A stretch of DNA of 64,000 bases from Pagrus major (taxonomy: Eukaryota > Chordata > Actinopteri > Spariformes > Sparidae), in the NCBI RefSeq assembly GCF_040436345.1, contig NC_133230.1:8267297-8331296 (forward strand), in the 5' to 3' direction. Positions 12,635 through 28,100 of this stretch are shown here, one piece after another (within the stretch, counting starts at the first letter, position 1; the number at the start of each line of letters is the position of its first letter). A model generated the notes under the pieces. The model had not been told where the DNA came from, made no database searches, and saw only the letters and a list, made by a program, of their open reading frames with translations. The translations under genes and the position numbers were made by a program.

Positions 12635-15600
12635 GTTGGTATGCATACCTCTTCCAGCAGCTGCACAGACACACTAACCCGACTCTCTTATAACCGCTCT
12701 CATCAATCATCTCCTGTCTGATGCGGTCATAGCTGGCACGAGCATTGATGTCTTCTCCACGTTTTCATCCGCTCATCAGATGCTTACACTGATAATTATA
12801 ACTGTAGCTATGTACTCGTGCAGTCACAGGGAAGGTAACTGATCACTGGAGCTCTGCCCACCTTGGCCACATGAGGGCAGTATCTGCTCGTCCACACTGT
12901 TCACTTCCCTCCATGCCTTTATCAGCTGAAAAACACTGTAAACACTAACAGCTCTTTTTCCTTCCCCCAAAGGAGATTGTGAATGAATGAGCTGGAGCTG
13001 TGCAGACATGGTTTGGTAGAGAGGAATTGCTTACTAGCAGGGAAGGCAGAAGGCTTTGCGATTGGACAATTTGATATCTGCGAGCTTTTGACAGGGTTGA
13101 AATAGACAAGAGAGGATGGAGTGATGAAAGAGAGGGAAAATGGAGTGTGAAGATAAGACGCGAAAAGAAGAGTTTTTGAGCCCTTCAGGGGAATTGAAGT
13201 TGATGCGCTGCAGCGATTTATTTGCTCCCCGTAACCTCAAATCACCTCTTCTCTGAGACGGCAAGTTTATTATAGTCGATTCAGAGAAGGGAAGGAAGAG
13301 AAGGATAACATTTTTTCGAGACCTCCTTGTGTCATCGATTGCTATTTTATGTCATTAACCGCAGATTTGAAGTTCTGTCACTTTTGACCTTTATCTTCGT
13401 TCATTTCTGCAGACAGACAATAGGTTTAACTGTCCTCCCTGCAGCAGCAGAAGTGCCTCCTGATTGATTCAGCGGTGTTCTGTACAGACACGCTCTCCTT
13501 CATCTAAAAATGTTCGCATTATTACCTTGTGTTCCTCTGCTTGTACTGCTTGCTTTCTTATAAACAGAATGAACTGAAGCGTTGAAGCAGTGGAGGGGGA
13601 AAGGAGTAATTCTCTTTTGAGTTCTCCCTGTACCGCTCTACTCTTTGTGCTCGGAGAAAGACGCAGCGGCACCACTAGTCACCTCGAGAGGCCTGGGAGC
13701 TCGTAACAGCACGGGCTACATTTTCATTCACATAACGATTCGATTATGGCAGGCGTTCTCAGTAAGGCATTACACCAATTAAAATGTTTCTGCAGGTTGC
13801 TTATTGGATATTAATATTCAAATTTCCTCGCAATGGTGCATTGACTGACTAATCAAGGTCCTAAAATGAAGTTAAAACTGATCCTATACAGTTTTTGTGT
13901 GTAGGATCAGTTTCGAGAAAAGACAGGGTCAAAGAGGACCACAAACCTCTAATTGATGCCTTTTATTCTTCATCTGTTCGCCATCCTGTTTCTTCTTTTC
14001 ATTTCTTTGCACTCCTTTATTTCCTTGTTTGTCAGTCCGTCTCTGTTTGTCTCACTGTCTTTCTCTCTGTAACCGCTTTATACATCAGCGTTCATCATCA
14101 GGTCATTCAGCATTGGCATCACATGTGTGTATCCACAGTGCACGTATAAGCAAAGTGAACGAATAAAGGTAGAAAAAGTGGTCGTAGTAGTGCCATGCAT
14201 GCCTTCTCATGTGGATGCAGTCATGTGATCTCATAAAATCTAATCATCATGATCAAAACTCTCAATAAAACCACATTCACGTCTGTCTTTCCTGTTGTTT
14301 TTTCCCCCCTGTTTGTCTGTCTGTCAGTCCGTCTGTCTGCCTTCCTCACAGACTGTCTGGGCATGGTTGTGGTTTGCAGTGCCCTCAAGCCACATTCATC
14401 GCCTATTCAGTGGATGTGGAGTCTGGAATAGCAGCAGACTGTGCTAAATTGGCTCACCCACCATGTGCCGCGACTAAAGCTCCCATAAACATGCACACAC
14501 TTGCAGGCGCACAGACGGGCACACGGTTAAACGCACTAACATGCACTGCAGGCCTCTTTCTCGTGTTTCTTCTTTAATGTTCTGCCGTGTTCCCGACATG
14601 GATGTGACTGAGGCGTGCGGAGCGATGGTTGTAGTGACACACATCAAAAGACATAGATCCACATTAGAAATTACAGCAAAATACACACCATTATGGATCC
14701 TTTTTACCTATATATGCATGAAGGTAGAGTTTCTGCTTCCTAGAATTGATTAGAATAGAAAGGATCACATACAAATACTACATAAATGGAAACATTCTGT
14801 GCATGGGCGACTGTGCTCGGCTACATTAGCCATGTTTCCAACACAGGAACTTTCTCCAGAGACTAGGAACCTTTGGAGGAACTCTGTGTTTTTTGTGTGG
14901 CATGGACCAGGGTACATTACAGGAATGTTCCCGGAACATTATTTTATACCCCCCGAAAAGTTCCTGCTTAGTGGTTGTACTTTCCGGATATACAGGAACT
15001 TTGTGGGCTGGGTTTGCAGTGCTGAACATTTCTAATTGGCCGAAAACTCACAGTATTTTATTTTAGCCAAGTTCATTGTATGTCGACAGAAGAAAGCATA
15101 TGACGGATAGACAGACCAGAAGTCCAGTTCCGTGTATTATTATCATTGTTATTTGTGTTAAAATGTAGCAAGTAAAAAGTAAAAAGTTGTCACAAAAATA
15201 AATACAGAAGTTAAGTACAGATACATGAAAAATTTACTTCAGTACAGTAACGGAGTATTTGTACTTCGTTGGATGACGCACAAAAACAGCCGTCACTTTT
15301 TCATACCTCATCCTCAAGCATCTTCAGTCTGCAGACTACTTGAAAAGTAGCTCCTGGAACTAAAAGTTTGGTATACTTAAGGCGGAAACGTAGCTATTGT
15401 GCATTTAACAAACACTATTTGTGTTATGCGTGTCTTGCAGGTGTCCAATGTGCAGGCGCGGGCTGCACGGCTGTCCTGGGCCCCCCCGGCAGGGCTGGTG
15501 AACAGGCTAGGTAACGGGATGCCTGTGTCCTGCTCCTTCGAGGTCTCTCTCTCAGATAAGGGACGAGACGGAAAGTATCGCCTTATATACAGGTGGGGAA

Positions 15601-18600
15601 TACAACAAAAGCTAAAATGAACGACGCTGCAAATGCACAAGGACGCTGGTGTGACTCTTCTGCTTTGTTTTTGTGTGTGTGTTTCAGTGGCGAAGAATTG
15701 GAGTACCATCTGAAAGACCTAAGGCCAGCGACAGACTACCACGTACGGTAAGGATTCTTCTTCTTCCTCCTCCTCAAAAAAAGTTTAATTCTGTATGTTA
15801 GGTATGTATGTTTATGTTGTAGCCCCATCTTGCCATGTGTTTGATTACTTGACGTCTTTGCGTGTCTGCTTCAGGGTGTCTGCGATGTACAACTCGGTTC
15901 GAGGCTCGAGTTCAGAGGCCGGCTCGTTCACCACACACTGCAGCGTCCCCGACGTCCCGTTATCCCCAAAACTCTCCCACCGCACCAAGAGCACGCTCAC
16001 CCTACAGTGGAAGGTAAAGGCACGGACATGGTCATCCTTGAAAGTGTGTGAACTGGAGGGTAATAAAAAAGCCTTGAAAGCTTTTGAAAATAGACATAAA
16101 TGTGCATTGTGCATGTGAATTTATATATTTGTCGGTGAATAGAAATTAAAGTCTCCTGTCTGCACGTCTCCTGCAGAAACACACACATTCAACTGTCGCT
16201 CCTGTTGCAAGCACACTCAAATGCAAATGTTTGACGAAGGTCTAGCACTGAAACAATCGCAAATAATTGTATTTTTGCAAGTTAGACAGTGTGGGGGAGT
16301 TTAATTGCAACTTTTGGTGTACTCGTCCCTCTCCTACGCACCTGGCTCATGAACTAATGTGCAAAGTATTTTTCTTTTGAACTCCTGTAAAACGTTTCTA
16401 GCTCTCACTATAAAAAAAAATCTGTGTTGTAACAGTAATTAATCTTGATCCATGTCTCAAACTTCTGTTTGTGAATTCGAGTGAACTGGGCCTGGAAAGT
16501 CCTTTAAAATTCATTGAATTTGATACTTAAGGATGTGTGGGAGCCCTGTCATAAATTAAAACACATTAAAACCCAGTAAACATCACAGTGACTCAACATG
16601 ATATTGTTTCTGTTAGCACATTTGCTTATTAAAAAGCAATCTAATGTTCTTTCTGTCTAATTTCATGTGTCCGTGTCTGCCACACAGTGGTACACTTGGC
16701 AATAAATCTTAATTCTCTGATGAAAGTATGTTTTGCTTCACCTGGTTTATCTTCCAGCTTGACTTTATCAACCCTAAAGCACCTAAGAGAGAGACATTCT
16801 TACACAGTGTCATCATCTCTCTGACCTTTTCCACACAATTAATATTTCCCCACTCTCGCTGACACTGATAAAGAGTGACATCGGTGAGCCAGACAGAATA
16901 TGTGGCCAATCATGAAAGCGCGGCAGGTATTTTGTCTGTCCCACTAATCTCTCCGTCTCTCTCTCGTCTCTTTTCTGCCTCGCTCGGCCCGTCTCCCTGC
17001 CGTCCTCAGCCCCCAGGCGACAACGGATCCAAAATCACAAACTACCTGCTCGAGTGGGATGAGGTAAGCAGCTTGTCATGCTTTCCCCTTTATTTTTTTA
17101 AAAGCACTTAGACCAATCATAAACGTCACTCAACGGATGGTGACATTCACCTCCTCAGTCAAGATGTAGAAAGCATGTAAATTACGCCTTTCCAATCCAC
17201 CTCGGGCCCTACTTTTCATCAGGCTTTTTGTTCCTTATCTGTTTTATTCTTTAATTTAATCTTCTATTGCAATTTATCTTACTCCTCTGTTCTCATCTTA
17301 TCTAACTTGTTTTTTCTCTGTGCATACATCTCTCCCCTTTCCTCTGCAGGGAAAGAAGAACAGTGTTTTCAGAGAATGTTACTTTGGGAGCCAGAGACAC
17401 TGTAAGCTGACACGACTGTACCCCGCCTGCGGCTACACGTTCAGAGTGGCTGCGCACAACGACATTGGCACAAGGTATACACATACCCATTACTGTATAC
17501 ACATGTACACTCGAGCAAAAATGTATTCGTACACAGAAGGCAGATGCCATAACTCCTTCTTGTTCCTTGTCCAAGCACTAAAGGAGCATGGATTCATTGA
17601 AACACATGACAGCTTTTTCTCATGTCCTGACAGTTAGCTCTGCATATGAGGCGAGGTCTCGAACCATGTTTTTAGTTACCATGGAGACTTATGGGAGCAA
17701 ATTGTATGTCAGCTGCAACATATGGGTTTTTCATGATACGCCCTCATAATGATGGACAGACCCAGACACACAAACATGCACCAGTCCATCTGTGGCCATT
17801 ATTCTGCATGTGACATGACTCATCTCCCTCTTTCTCATTTTCTCTCCATTTCCCCTCTCCTCTCATCTCCTCTTTGTCATTACGGCGGGGAGCATTTCGC
17901 CTGCAGTCGTTAGGGTGACAGGGAGAAGGGAGGAGGTGATAGAGGGCAGCGAGAGCAAGGGAGGAGATATTAACTCCCCCGCTGAACTCAAAGCGGCCCT
18001 AATGCATCCTTCAGCTTGATTCCCCCTTTGAAGCCACGGACACACACACTCAGGCGCAAACATAGCCGGCACACGCAAGCTTCAGATGACTCGCTATTTT
18101 TCTTACTTGGAAAAAGTTTTACAACCTCTCAGACCTCTGCTGCTGGCCATACATTCAAATTCTTTCCCTCCTGTAACTCGCAAATTAGCCTCCCCGGCTC
18201 CTCTATCTTTTCCGTCTGGCTTCTGACATGTATAGTATTTTTCCCCTGTCACGACTCCGCCGAGAGCTCCACACGACCCCATCCTCACCTGCAGCCCCTG
18301 CACTCCCTTCTAATGAGCACTCATGTGCCCTTTTTCTTATTCACATTTTCTACTTTCACGTTTTCAAACCGCTCCGCTCTGCTGAATTTGTGATTCATGA
18401 TGCACAGCCTCCCTTTGCTCTTGCACAGCTGTCCCTTTTCCAACAAGTCAATAGTCTGCTTCAGCGAGGTAAATGAAAACTAAAATGTGAATGAAATGGA
18501 AATGTGTTTGTGTTACGTGCAGTGGCTTCAGCACAGAGGTGGTGTTTTACACCATGGGCACCCTGCCTGCTCTGCCTCTAGCACCGCGGCTGGTCAGGGC

Positions 18601-19054
18601 GGGGGTGTCCTGGGTGACCTTGGAGTGGGGACGTCCTGAGGGCAGTCCAAGCGAGGAGCAGCTCAAATACACACTTGAGATCCAGGAGGACAACAGCGTG
18701 AGTACCACCCACAATTTATAAAAACATATAAAGTTTACAGCGCTGGCACATGCCCTTTAATTACATTAATAGCCACCCTCATGAAACAGGAAACCTGTGC
18801 TATCAGCCATTTGAATCCCACAGGCAGAAAATAAGGAGAAAAAAAATCTACACCTGAAAACTATCTACTTTAAAAAACACAATACGAGAAAATATTTAAA
18901 ATTACATGCATAATGCATTGCAAAATTGTTTGGGGAAATGTAAAGCAGATGCACAGCGCAGCAAATCGTATAATACGCAAACATACAGACAGAAAAGCAC
19001 ACCGTATGCTTATGAATGGCTCCCACACGCTGCTTCTCTCCCTCACACACACAC

Positions 19055-19138
<84 letters not shown>

Positions 19139-22100
19139 CAAAAGTCAGCATTTATTGCATCCGTATGCCCCGAAAATGTACACTGATGCTAATCGATGCT
19201 GAAAGAAACACTCGCACACGCAGATTACTGACAGTGTTTCACCCACAGGGAACAGACTTTCATCCAAAGTACACTGGAGAAAACTTGACCTGTACTGTAC
19301 AAGGCCTGAAGAGGAGTACACAGTATAAATTCAGGGTAAGTGACGACGTGATGTGGATGCTGGTGGGTGTGTGTGTTTCTGCATGAGTGTGAGTGACGAT
19401 TTTCCTACTTTCCCTGCCTCTTACCTTTGTGTTACAGAAGTACTTTAAAGGAATGATTAGAAATCGATAGACAGTTTGGGAAATTCACTTTCTTAGCTTA
19501 GTTAGCTTAGATTAGTGAACTGGAAACAGGCAGTGCGCCACTGTAGTCTTGTTGTCACTGGTTAGTGGTAGTCCAAGTAGTTAAAGAACCTTGGAAAGAA
19601 ATAATTCTAGTAGTAGGCAGGTTTTATATCTTTGGAGAGAGCTAGGCTAGCTGTTCCCAGTGCTAAGCTGAGCTAACTGTCTGCTCGTTGTAGCTACAAT
19701 TTACCGCATAGTAGGCTATCGATCTTCTCATCTAATTCTAAAGAAAGCAAATGTTTGTAAATGCAGTAAACAGCTAAAAACATTATAGAGAAGAGAGGGA
19801 ACTAAAGTCTCTGGTGAGTGCTGAACACTGTCAGAGTTGACCTGAAATTAAACAGAAGCTTATGTTAGCTTACCTTTCTTCTTGTTTGACGACTTCTCTG
19901 TAGCACAAAATGAAACACACCTTTACCTTGAGTAAACTTGTGGATTTCTCTAGTTTTGAACATTGTCGGAAACATTCTCAGCAGAATATATAACAGAGGT
20001 TGAGTCGTTTTTGGACGTTTCACTGAAGAATGTCCCTGAGAAATGAGCATTTGTTTTGTCTTTTTGTTTTTTTAGACTAAAATACAAAATCGAGAAACCA
20101 TGAAAATAATTGACAGATTTACTGATAATAAAAAGTACAGAGAACGGCTTTTAACTTACTTACTTGCTCAATTTTAAGTCAGATGTTCTCCTTCCATTAA
20201 TGGAAATGATGTTGCCAAGGATACCAACCTATCCAGATGTATTTCTGTGGTAATACAAAATCCATCAAATCAAGGAAGACAGCATTTTACCCACAACAGA
20301 ATTGGCTGCAATTTAACCACTAGCGATACAAAGCAATCCAGCCAAGCAGAGAAGCAGTCCTGCTTCACTAAGAGCTTTGATAGCTATTCATGATGTGAGA
20401 ACATTGTGAAACAAAGTGTACCGACAGGAGATCGCTGTACTCTGTAAGTGTGTCTGCCTGAGTGTTAATGCAGGTACTCGTGTGTGTCATCAGGAGTGTG
20501 TTATTGTGCAATCATCTCAAACAACACCTTACATGAGCCTTCTGTGTCCTCGATCACACTGTCAGATGGGACGGTGGATGTTTAATGACACAAACACACT
20601 CATGCTCACACACAAAGAGGCACCTCGGTGTTCTTTGTGATGTTCTTTGCGGTGCGAACATCTGGGAACAAAGCAAAATTGATTGTCCATAGGATGGGGT
20701 AATGGAGGGAGTAAACTGAAGAGAAATGAAGGCAGAGGAGCCAGGAGAACCACAGATGAAAGAGCAGAGAGTAATGGTTTCTATTAATCAGGATCGTTCC
20801 TTTACTTCTTGATAGATTTCTCTTTATGTTCCCTTCGCTCATCCAACCAGGTCGACTGTGCCTCTTCTTTTTGCCTTACACTCCATTATTACTCATTTTA
20901 TTTCTTCTTCTACCCTCACACCATCCCCCCTCTACTTCACGCCCTTATGCCACCTTTTCTTGTGCCTTTTCTCTCTTAAAATACTTTAACCCTCTGTTGT
21001 ACATTTCCATCCCCGCAGCTCATAGCATCAAACATGGAGGGAAAGAGCAGTCCCAGTGAAGTGTTGGTGTGCACCACCAATCCAGACAAACCAGGCCCTC
21101 CATCTGCACCCTGTGTCACCACAGCAACGCCCTACGGATTCACCGTTACATGGGGTAAGAATGGGCACCCACGCATTCATACATACAGATGAACAGTAGT
21201 CCTAACACACAGCAGCAAAACAATGTTGCGGCATTCTCCCACGAAGGGGACTTGTTTTAAAACCTATAAAAAACATACTGAAAAAACCCCCATAAATTGC
21301 TCCATACCGATCCGATGTAGTCCCAGTCTCCAGAAGCCAAGAGATCTGAAATTGATTTGAACAGACGTTATTTACACCCTCAATCCACGGTTCAGATCGT
21401 CCACCCATTTTCAGATGGGGTGTGCATTTTAGCTCAGCAGCTACAGTGAAGATTTTGACTTTAAAATGGGTGTGAATAACATCTCCTCGACTCAATTTGG
21501 GATCTCATGACTCCCTGGGACATTTTCTATCAGCATGAGTGTATAATGACTGCATTTTCACTTTTTGGGTGAACTTATCCTATAATTAGTTGGGTTTTCT
21601 TGAGCGATGATAGAAAAAATCCTTCATTATTGTTATTGCTGAAAGGTGAGAAACCATTGACGAACTGCTGCCCCTGAGGTGTTCATGAAATTGAGGTAGC
21701 AGCAATAAAAGTCATCATGTCTGCTATCATCCATCTGTCCTGCGTTAGTACTTCAGGAGTCAGAGCAGCCTGGCCTTCCTCTAATGTTGCAATCATGTCT
21801 CTCGATCACCCCTCAGATCACTGATCTACGACACATTTGAAAGTGTTTATTGTCTATTTATGTTATTGTCAAATTCCCTTTATTGTCTAGTAAGTAGTGT
21901 GATTTCTGCACGAGCTACAGCTTCACCATTTCACAGTGATATAACTGCTGTATTTTTGCTTTAGGTTTGTTTTCATCTAGACAGTATTACCCAGGGCTGT
22001 GCCACCAATAATCTATAATAAATCCTCCCCAGTAGTGTTTTATTCTATAGTGACCGTCAATGTTTCTGCAGTCTGCATGCAGATGAATACAGAAATAATA

Positions 22101-25100
22101 GAAACTAGAGAAATTTCCCACCAGCTGTCTTGCTACTGAAACATTTGGCTGCGGTTTGATAACTGCGCTCTGTGGGACTTGTGGGATCATTTTTGCCTGG
22201 CTGAAAGACAAACAAGCTGCCACAGCCCCTGACAATTTATGAGAAACTGTATAATGTCTTCAGAATTGATGAGGATGCTAAATGTCATGAAAACAGATGA
22301 CTTATGAATGTCACTGGGCCATTTTTTGTAATTTGACACCTCTTCCAAAACACTTGAAGGCCATGTTGAAAATTTTTACGCATATTCCTGATGTTTATGT
22401 GTGATAGTAACCTAAACTAAAACTTTTCCTCCAACAGATCCTCCCCAGGACAACGGGGGCTCAGAGGCTCTCACGTACCTGCTAGAGATATCCGAGGGAT
22501 GCTCTGAAGGTAAGTCTTCCATCCATCTGTGCGTTCTTCTGTCCGTACATGGCACACTTAGTGCTAAATTGAGACCACGTTCTCAAGTCAATCATCTTAT
22601 AATAATTCAAAGATCAAAATGTACCATCCGTGCGCCCTCTCTCAATGCATCCATTTCCCTCACCTACACTCTTAAGAAGAATAGCAGCCATATTCCACTC
22701 TTTGTTACCACTGATTTAGCACACAGCCCCCATTCACCTTTATGTTGTAGCCACAGTACATGCACGTGCATTACGCAAACATCTGCTGCAAAATCGCTTT
22801 CCATGCTGTGCTGGGAAATGAACCTATACAGTTTTTGCATAACACAGGGCGGAATAATATATTTCACGTGCCCACACAGTCCAACAGAACAAACACACTT
22901 ATATAAAGTAGTGTGCAGGCATTAAGTAGATACATTTCTGACTTTTAGAAAATAAGAAGTAGATCGACTTCAACATGTGACTGAACTTATGCTGTGATCA
23001 GTTGTGTAATTGTGTTTTTTCTGTTTGTGTGAGCAGCGAGCCAGTGGGAGGTAGCGTACAGTGGTCCAGCGACAGAATGTATGTGTGAGCGCCTGACACC
23101 AGGGACCTTCTACCGCCTACGTGTGTGTAGCATCACCACCGGAGGACACAGCCCTGTAAGACGCACACAAAAACTTTCGAGTGGCAACATTTTAGTACAG
23201 TGATGCATCAGTGTAGAACATTTGTGGGAAAATCTACAATCTGCAGAAACATAATCGACGAGAATAATTAACATTTCTTCCAGTTATTAATCAAACTGAT
23301 CTATAACTCTACTTCCTTCTCCTCTGTTTTGATTTCCTGTGTTTATCGCTGCTCCTGAAGTGCACTGTTAGTGTTCCGGTCCGTACATTAAGCGTCCCAC
23401 CCGGGCCCTGCCAGCCGCCGAGGATTGTGGGGAAAGCCAAACACAAGGAAGTGCAGTTAGAATGGGGTGAGTGCAGACACACACGTACACTGTGTTTGGT
23501 TTTATCTAGCAAAATGTCTTTATATTTGTTTAATGAAAGGCAGCTTAATCACCCTCTGGCTGCTTGATATGTGTCCCCGGCCAACACTAATGTAACCTCT
23601 ATCAACCATGTTTTAGCCTAATTGAGCCCTAATTTAGCTCATTAAATGCCTAACCCGGCCTCATATCTGACTTGACTCTCCTAATGTCAGACCATTATTG
23701 CAGATTAGTTCTGTTATCTGTTGGCAGGCAAGAGTCTCCCAGCTTGAAATGCTGAGGAACTACTTGTTTTAACTAGGCTAATACAGCTGGCCGCAGCCCT
23801 AATCACGTCACATTCAGGCAGCGCTGCTGCAATTAGTAGCACGAGTTGAAGGTCAGACATGTATGGAGGTTTTTGCCCACTGTCTCTGTCATATATTACT
23901 TTGACCATACTGCAACCAATGTGAAGCAGCTGGAGGAGGAAAGAATCCCGAGGACGTGATTGAAAAAGTGACAAAACTAAAGATAAAATGTAATCATATA
24001 TTCTGTTTGATTATGATTGCTTCTCTCTCTCTCACTATGTGGTCCTGTAGACACCCCGACATCCGAGGGAGTGTGTGAGGAGTGTGTGTTCAGTCTGGAG
24101 ATGAGTGAGGGGGACACCAAGCCGGCGGAGGTCTACAATGGGTCGGAGTTGCAATGCACCGTCGGTAGCCTGTTACCTGGTGCCACGTACAGCTTCCGGC
24201 TGCGTGCTGCCAACGAGGCTGGGGTGAGAAATTAATTTATACGCACAGCAGGAATATGATGAATAATAATGTTAATAAAAAAGAAATAGAAATAGAAAAC
24301 CCATCAACTAGTAATTCGCCAAACCAGACCAAAAAATATCCCCTTCCTGAACAAACATTGTGAAATCAGCTGTTCAGTCTGTATGAAAAAATGATAATTC
24401 TCCGTTTGACCACTGTGAAACTCTGTGTTTAATGGCCCTCATGTCCATGAAATGAGCTGTTGATCCTCTTCATATGATCGGAACATTAGAAGAACCTCAC
24501 AATTCAACACAAAATGTTTTTTATTGTAGCCACCCGAACAGACACGCTTAGACAAAGGGGCCAGTGTCTATGAGGTCAGAGTGTCCCAGACGGACTAACA
24601 GCATCTGTGTTTGGATGGAGAGCAGCTCCACAGTCTGATGCTAATGTCTGATTGGTTTGACCGTCCGCAGACTGGAGAGTGAACTGGCACTCAGACTGGC
24701 TGATCAGATGCAGGCTCAAACACAGCACACACATTTGAAATTGGGAAGAACAGCACACACATGCAGGGAGGCACCAACAGAACACATGCACAAGCTAGGG
24801 CTGGGCGATATATGGCGTTTAAATAATATACACGATACAACGATAACTAAAATCTAAGCTAATATGTAGTCTCATATCATGATATCAATATAATATATTC
24901 ACAGACAACCCAGTTTGATTTGTGCTGCCTGTTTGGCTTGTCTCGGGTCAAACAAGTTTCATCATGAGTGCCGTGTCTCTTCTTCTCTTTTCAGTTCGGG
25001 GCATACTCCGAGCCGACAGAGGTGACGACTGCAGCGGGTCCTCCTGGCCAGTGCGGGGCGCCACTCATCACTCTCACCAGTAACACCTGCGTAACGCTCA

Positions 25101-28100
25101 ACTGGGAGGTGAGAGAAACAAAGATACAGTCCTTATTTTTATTTTTTTTATTCAAAGTAAGGCAACAGTTTTATAAGCAAAGTAAGAAAGAAAGAGGCCA
25201 GAGGTGTCTTGAAGCTGTCTAAGGAGGTTATTTTTTAGTTTTAAATTTTTCTTTCTGGGCAGTCTAGCCCTCCATCCCAATTCGTGACAGTATTTTCTTT
25301 TTTTGATTTCCCTCAGTTGAGTGTGTGTTTCTGTCCGTTGCAGAGTCCCGAGGGTTCGGGTACAGACATCTCTGAGTATCGTTTGGAGTGGGCGAGGGAA
25401 GACGAACCCATGGAGCTCATCTACTGTGGATCTGCCACCCAGTGTGAACTGTCAGACCTGACACCTGCCACGGATTACTGCTGCAGGCTACAGGTATTAC
25501 GAACCGAGACACACCTGCCTCTGAGCATGAAATACATGTTCGCTTTTCACACCCCCATACAGTTACATATGTATGTTTGCTTACAAGAAACAAAAACAGG
25601 GTTTGGAAAATGTGTTTTAACTGTCATGTTTTAAATGTTGACAGGCATTAAGAATAACATAGAATAACATACAATCATGTGGAAATAGCCAATCTTCTTT
25701 CTACGCTTCATTCCTTGAGAAATTAACGAAAATATCAAAAATAGGTAGTAACAATTCAGATAGGATCATAAATGCTCTGAGAGGTTTCAGTACTTGAGAA
25801 CTGCTTGAATTTAACTCTCATAAAGCTTTACGAACCCTGTGAGAGAGCGCATAAACTATTCAGCATCGAGCACAGACAAGTGCGTACTCATGAGCACAGT
25901 TGCAAGCATGGCCGAGACTCAGGACACTAACAAGGACAGATGCAAAACACTCCCATACAAATGTCAGTAAAAGGAGCATCAAAAGCAAGGAACACAGACA
26001 GAGAGCAGAGAATGGTTGATGATAATTGATTCCGTTTATGTTCGGACTATTAATCTGGAGCATAAACAAGTGCGCTGTTTCATTGTCTCACAGACACACA
26101 CACACACACTCACACAAGTGCTTTCTCATGTCCCCTCTGAAGCTATGAATCCAATAACAGCATATTTTATGGCTCACTTCTTTATGGCCTCATTCATAGC
26201 TTAGAGGAAAACACAAGGTCATCCTCATGTCCCAATCAATGCTTTTGTGTGTGTGTATACATGGTTTGCTTTTGTGCGCACGTGTGTTCATATGTGTAAT
26301 AACGGGGCAGATGTGGCTCTGAGAGGCATCGGCTTAGTTTGAACTCTCTGTGACTCCTTACGTCCTGGGCCTGTATGAACCAGTGCAGGTTCCCCTGCTG
26401 TAGGAGTGTTTCAAATCTGCAGAGCTTGACACACACTTGTTTTATGCAAGAACAGACTTTCAAGCAAGGATAACGTAAATCAAGAGGTCCTCCTTTTTCT
26501 TTATGATTCTCAAAGATAAATCAGAAATACGACTCAAATACAGTTTCCGTTGTGGGACCCTCAAAGTACGTACTATAGACAGTTTGCTGCCAAGATAAAG
26601 TAGTATGTCAAGACTTTTCTGTAGAAAGCAAATCATGCCCTCTACTCCTTGAATTGTACCGGTGTCAAGGTTGGAAAGTGGATGCAGTTAATCTTTTTAC
26701 TGAAAAAATAAGCGCTCCTCTCGTTCTTCAAAGTGCTGTATATTTTTGAGGATTACAATAAATCCATCACTCCTCGCCGAAAGCTTGTTGTGTCTTGCAG
26801 TTAACAGCTGCAAAGTGCATGCTTCACTTGTAAATTAAAATAAATTGAGAGAGCATTTCAGTTAATTTTTTTTTTTTTTTTTTACTTCAAGCTTTAATAA
26901 TCAAGCAAATGTGTTCTTAAAAAACTCCCATATTTTCTCCCTGTTTCCTCCTTGATGAGTTTGTAAGAGGCAGTGAAATTGGCGATTTTAATAGAGGATA
27001 GTTGAGGTGAATATAAATGTGTGTTTCTCATCACAAGAAACAGACTAACGTTCTTTGACAGCTCATTTATATTCATCTCTGTCCGCTGGTTTTCTTGCCT
27101 TTTGCTCTATTTTACTTTCTCTTGCTTTGACTGTGTTCGTCTCTCTGCTGCCAGTTCATTTCACCTCCATCTGTTGTGGCCTTTGTCCCTCCGCTTATCA
27201 TCGCCTCTCAAATCGCTCCACGCCTCTGCCTCTCTCACCCTCCATGTTTTTGTGCCCAACACAGGCGGTGAATCAGGCAGGCGCTGGTCCTCACAGCGAG
27301 CAGGTGAGTTTCCGGACCCCGGCGACAAATCCTGACCCGGTCTCCTCCCTCGCTCTCCTGGACCTCCCGACCTCCTCGGAGTCGGGTCACTCCCCGTCTA
27401 CCTGCCTCCTGCTGAAGTGGGACGAGCCAAACAGTAACGGGGCGGAGATCAGCTCCTACGTCATCACCCTGGACGACCAAACCATCACTGTGGAATCAGG
27501 GACGAGTCACCTGGTCACAGACCTGCAGCCGGACAGCGAATACAGGTACTGGGATTTATGTGGATAATGAACATTAAATATTGGGCTGGCATTTTGACTA
27601 ACTTCCTGTGCATGAGCCACAAGTAAAACCCAGATATACTAACCACAGACATTAACTGGTAAGTAGATGTTCATTGACACCAGATTTCAGAATATCTGTG
27701 ATGTTGTCATGTCGTGTAATGAGTTTTTTGTTGAAAACATCTGCCTGCTGCAACTGAAAATGACGCTATAAAAGTGAACAAAAACAAAATTTTGTGCCTA
27801 AACAAAAATTTGAAAGATGCCAAAATGCTCCATAACCCATTGCTAAAAAGGTGAAAATGGCAAACTTCTTTCTTTCTTCTTTTGGTTTTATCTTATTGCT
27901 TCCTAGTTTTGCTTTGGTTTGACATCCACATCTCAGTAGATGAGGACCTTCAGCGTTCAGAGCCTGGAAGGTTTTGAACAATCAGCTTTCCTGCCAAAGT
28001 CTCCTTCTTATTCAACTTACAAATTTGTCTCGTTCTTCAACGTAGCCTGTTGAACAAACAACCACACAACAAACACTCAGTGGGGAAAAGTGCATTGCTA

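Noticed and set aside
27235..27480. 81-codon minus-strand frame opposite an fndc3b exon
   Set aside because: Shadow of the GC-rich coding exon; no independent evidence.
27055..27567. 170-codon plus-strand frame read as one ORF
   Set aside because: The first 70 codons are intronic pyrimidine tract; the true exon begins after the acceptor at 27264.
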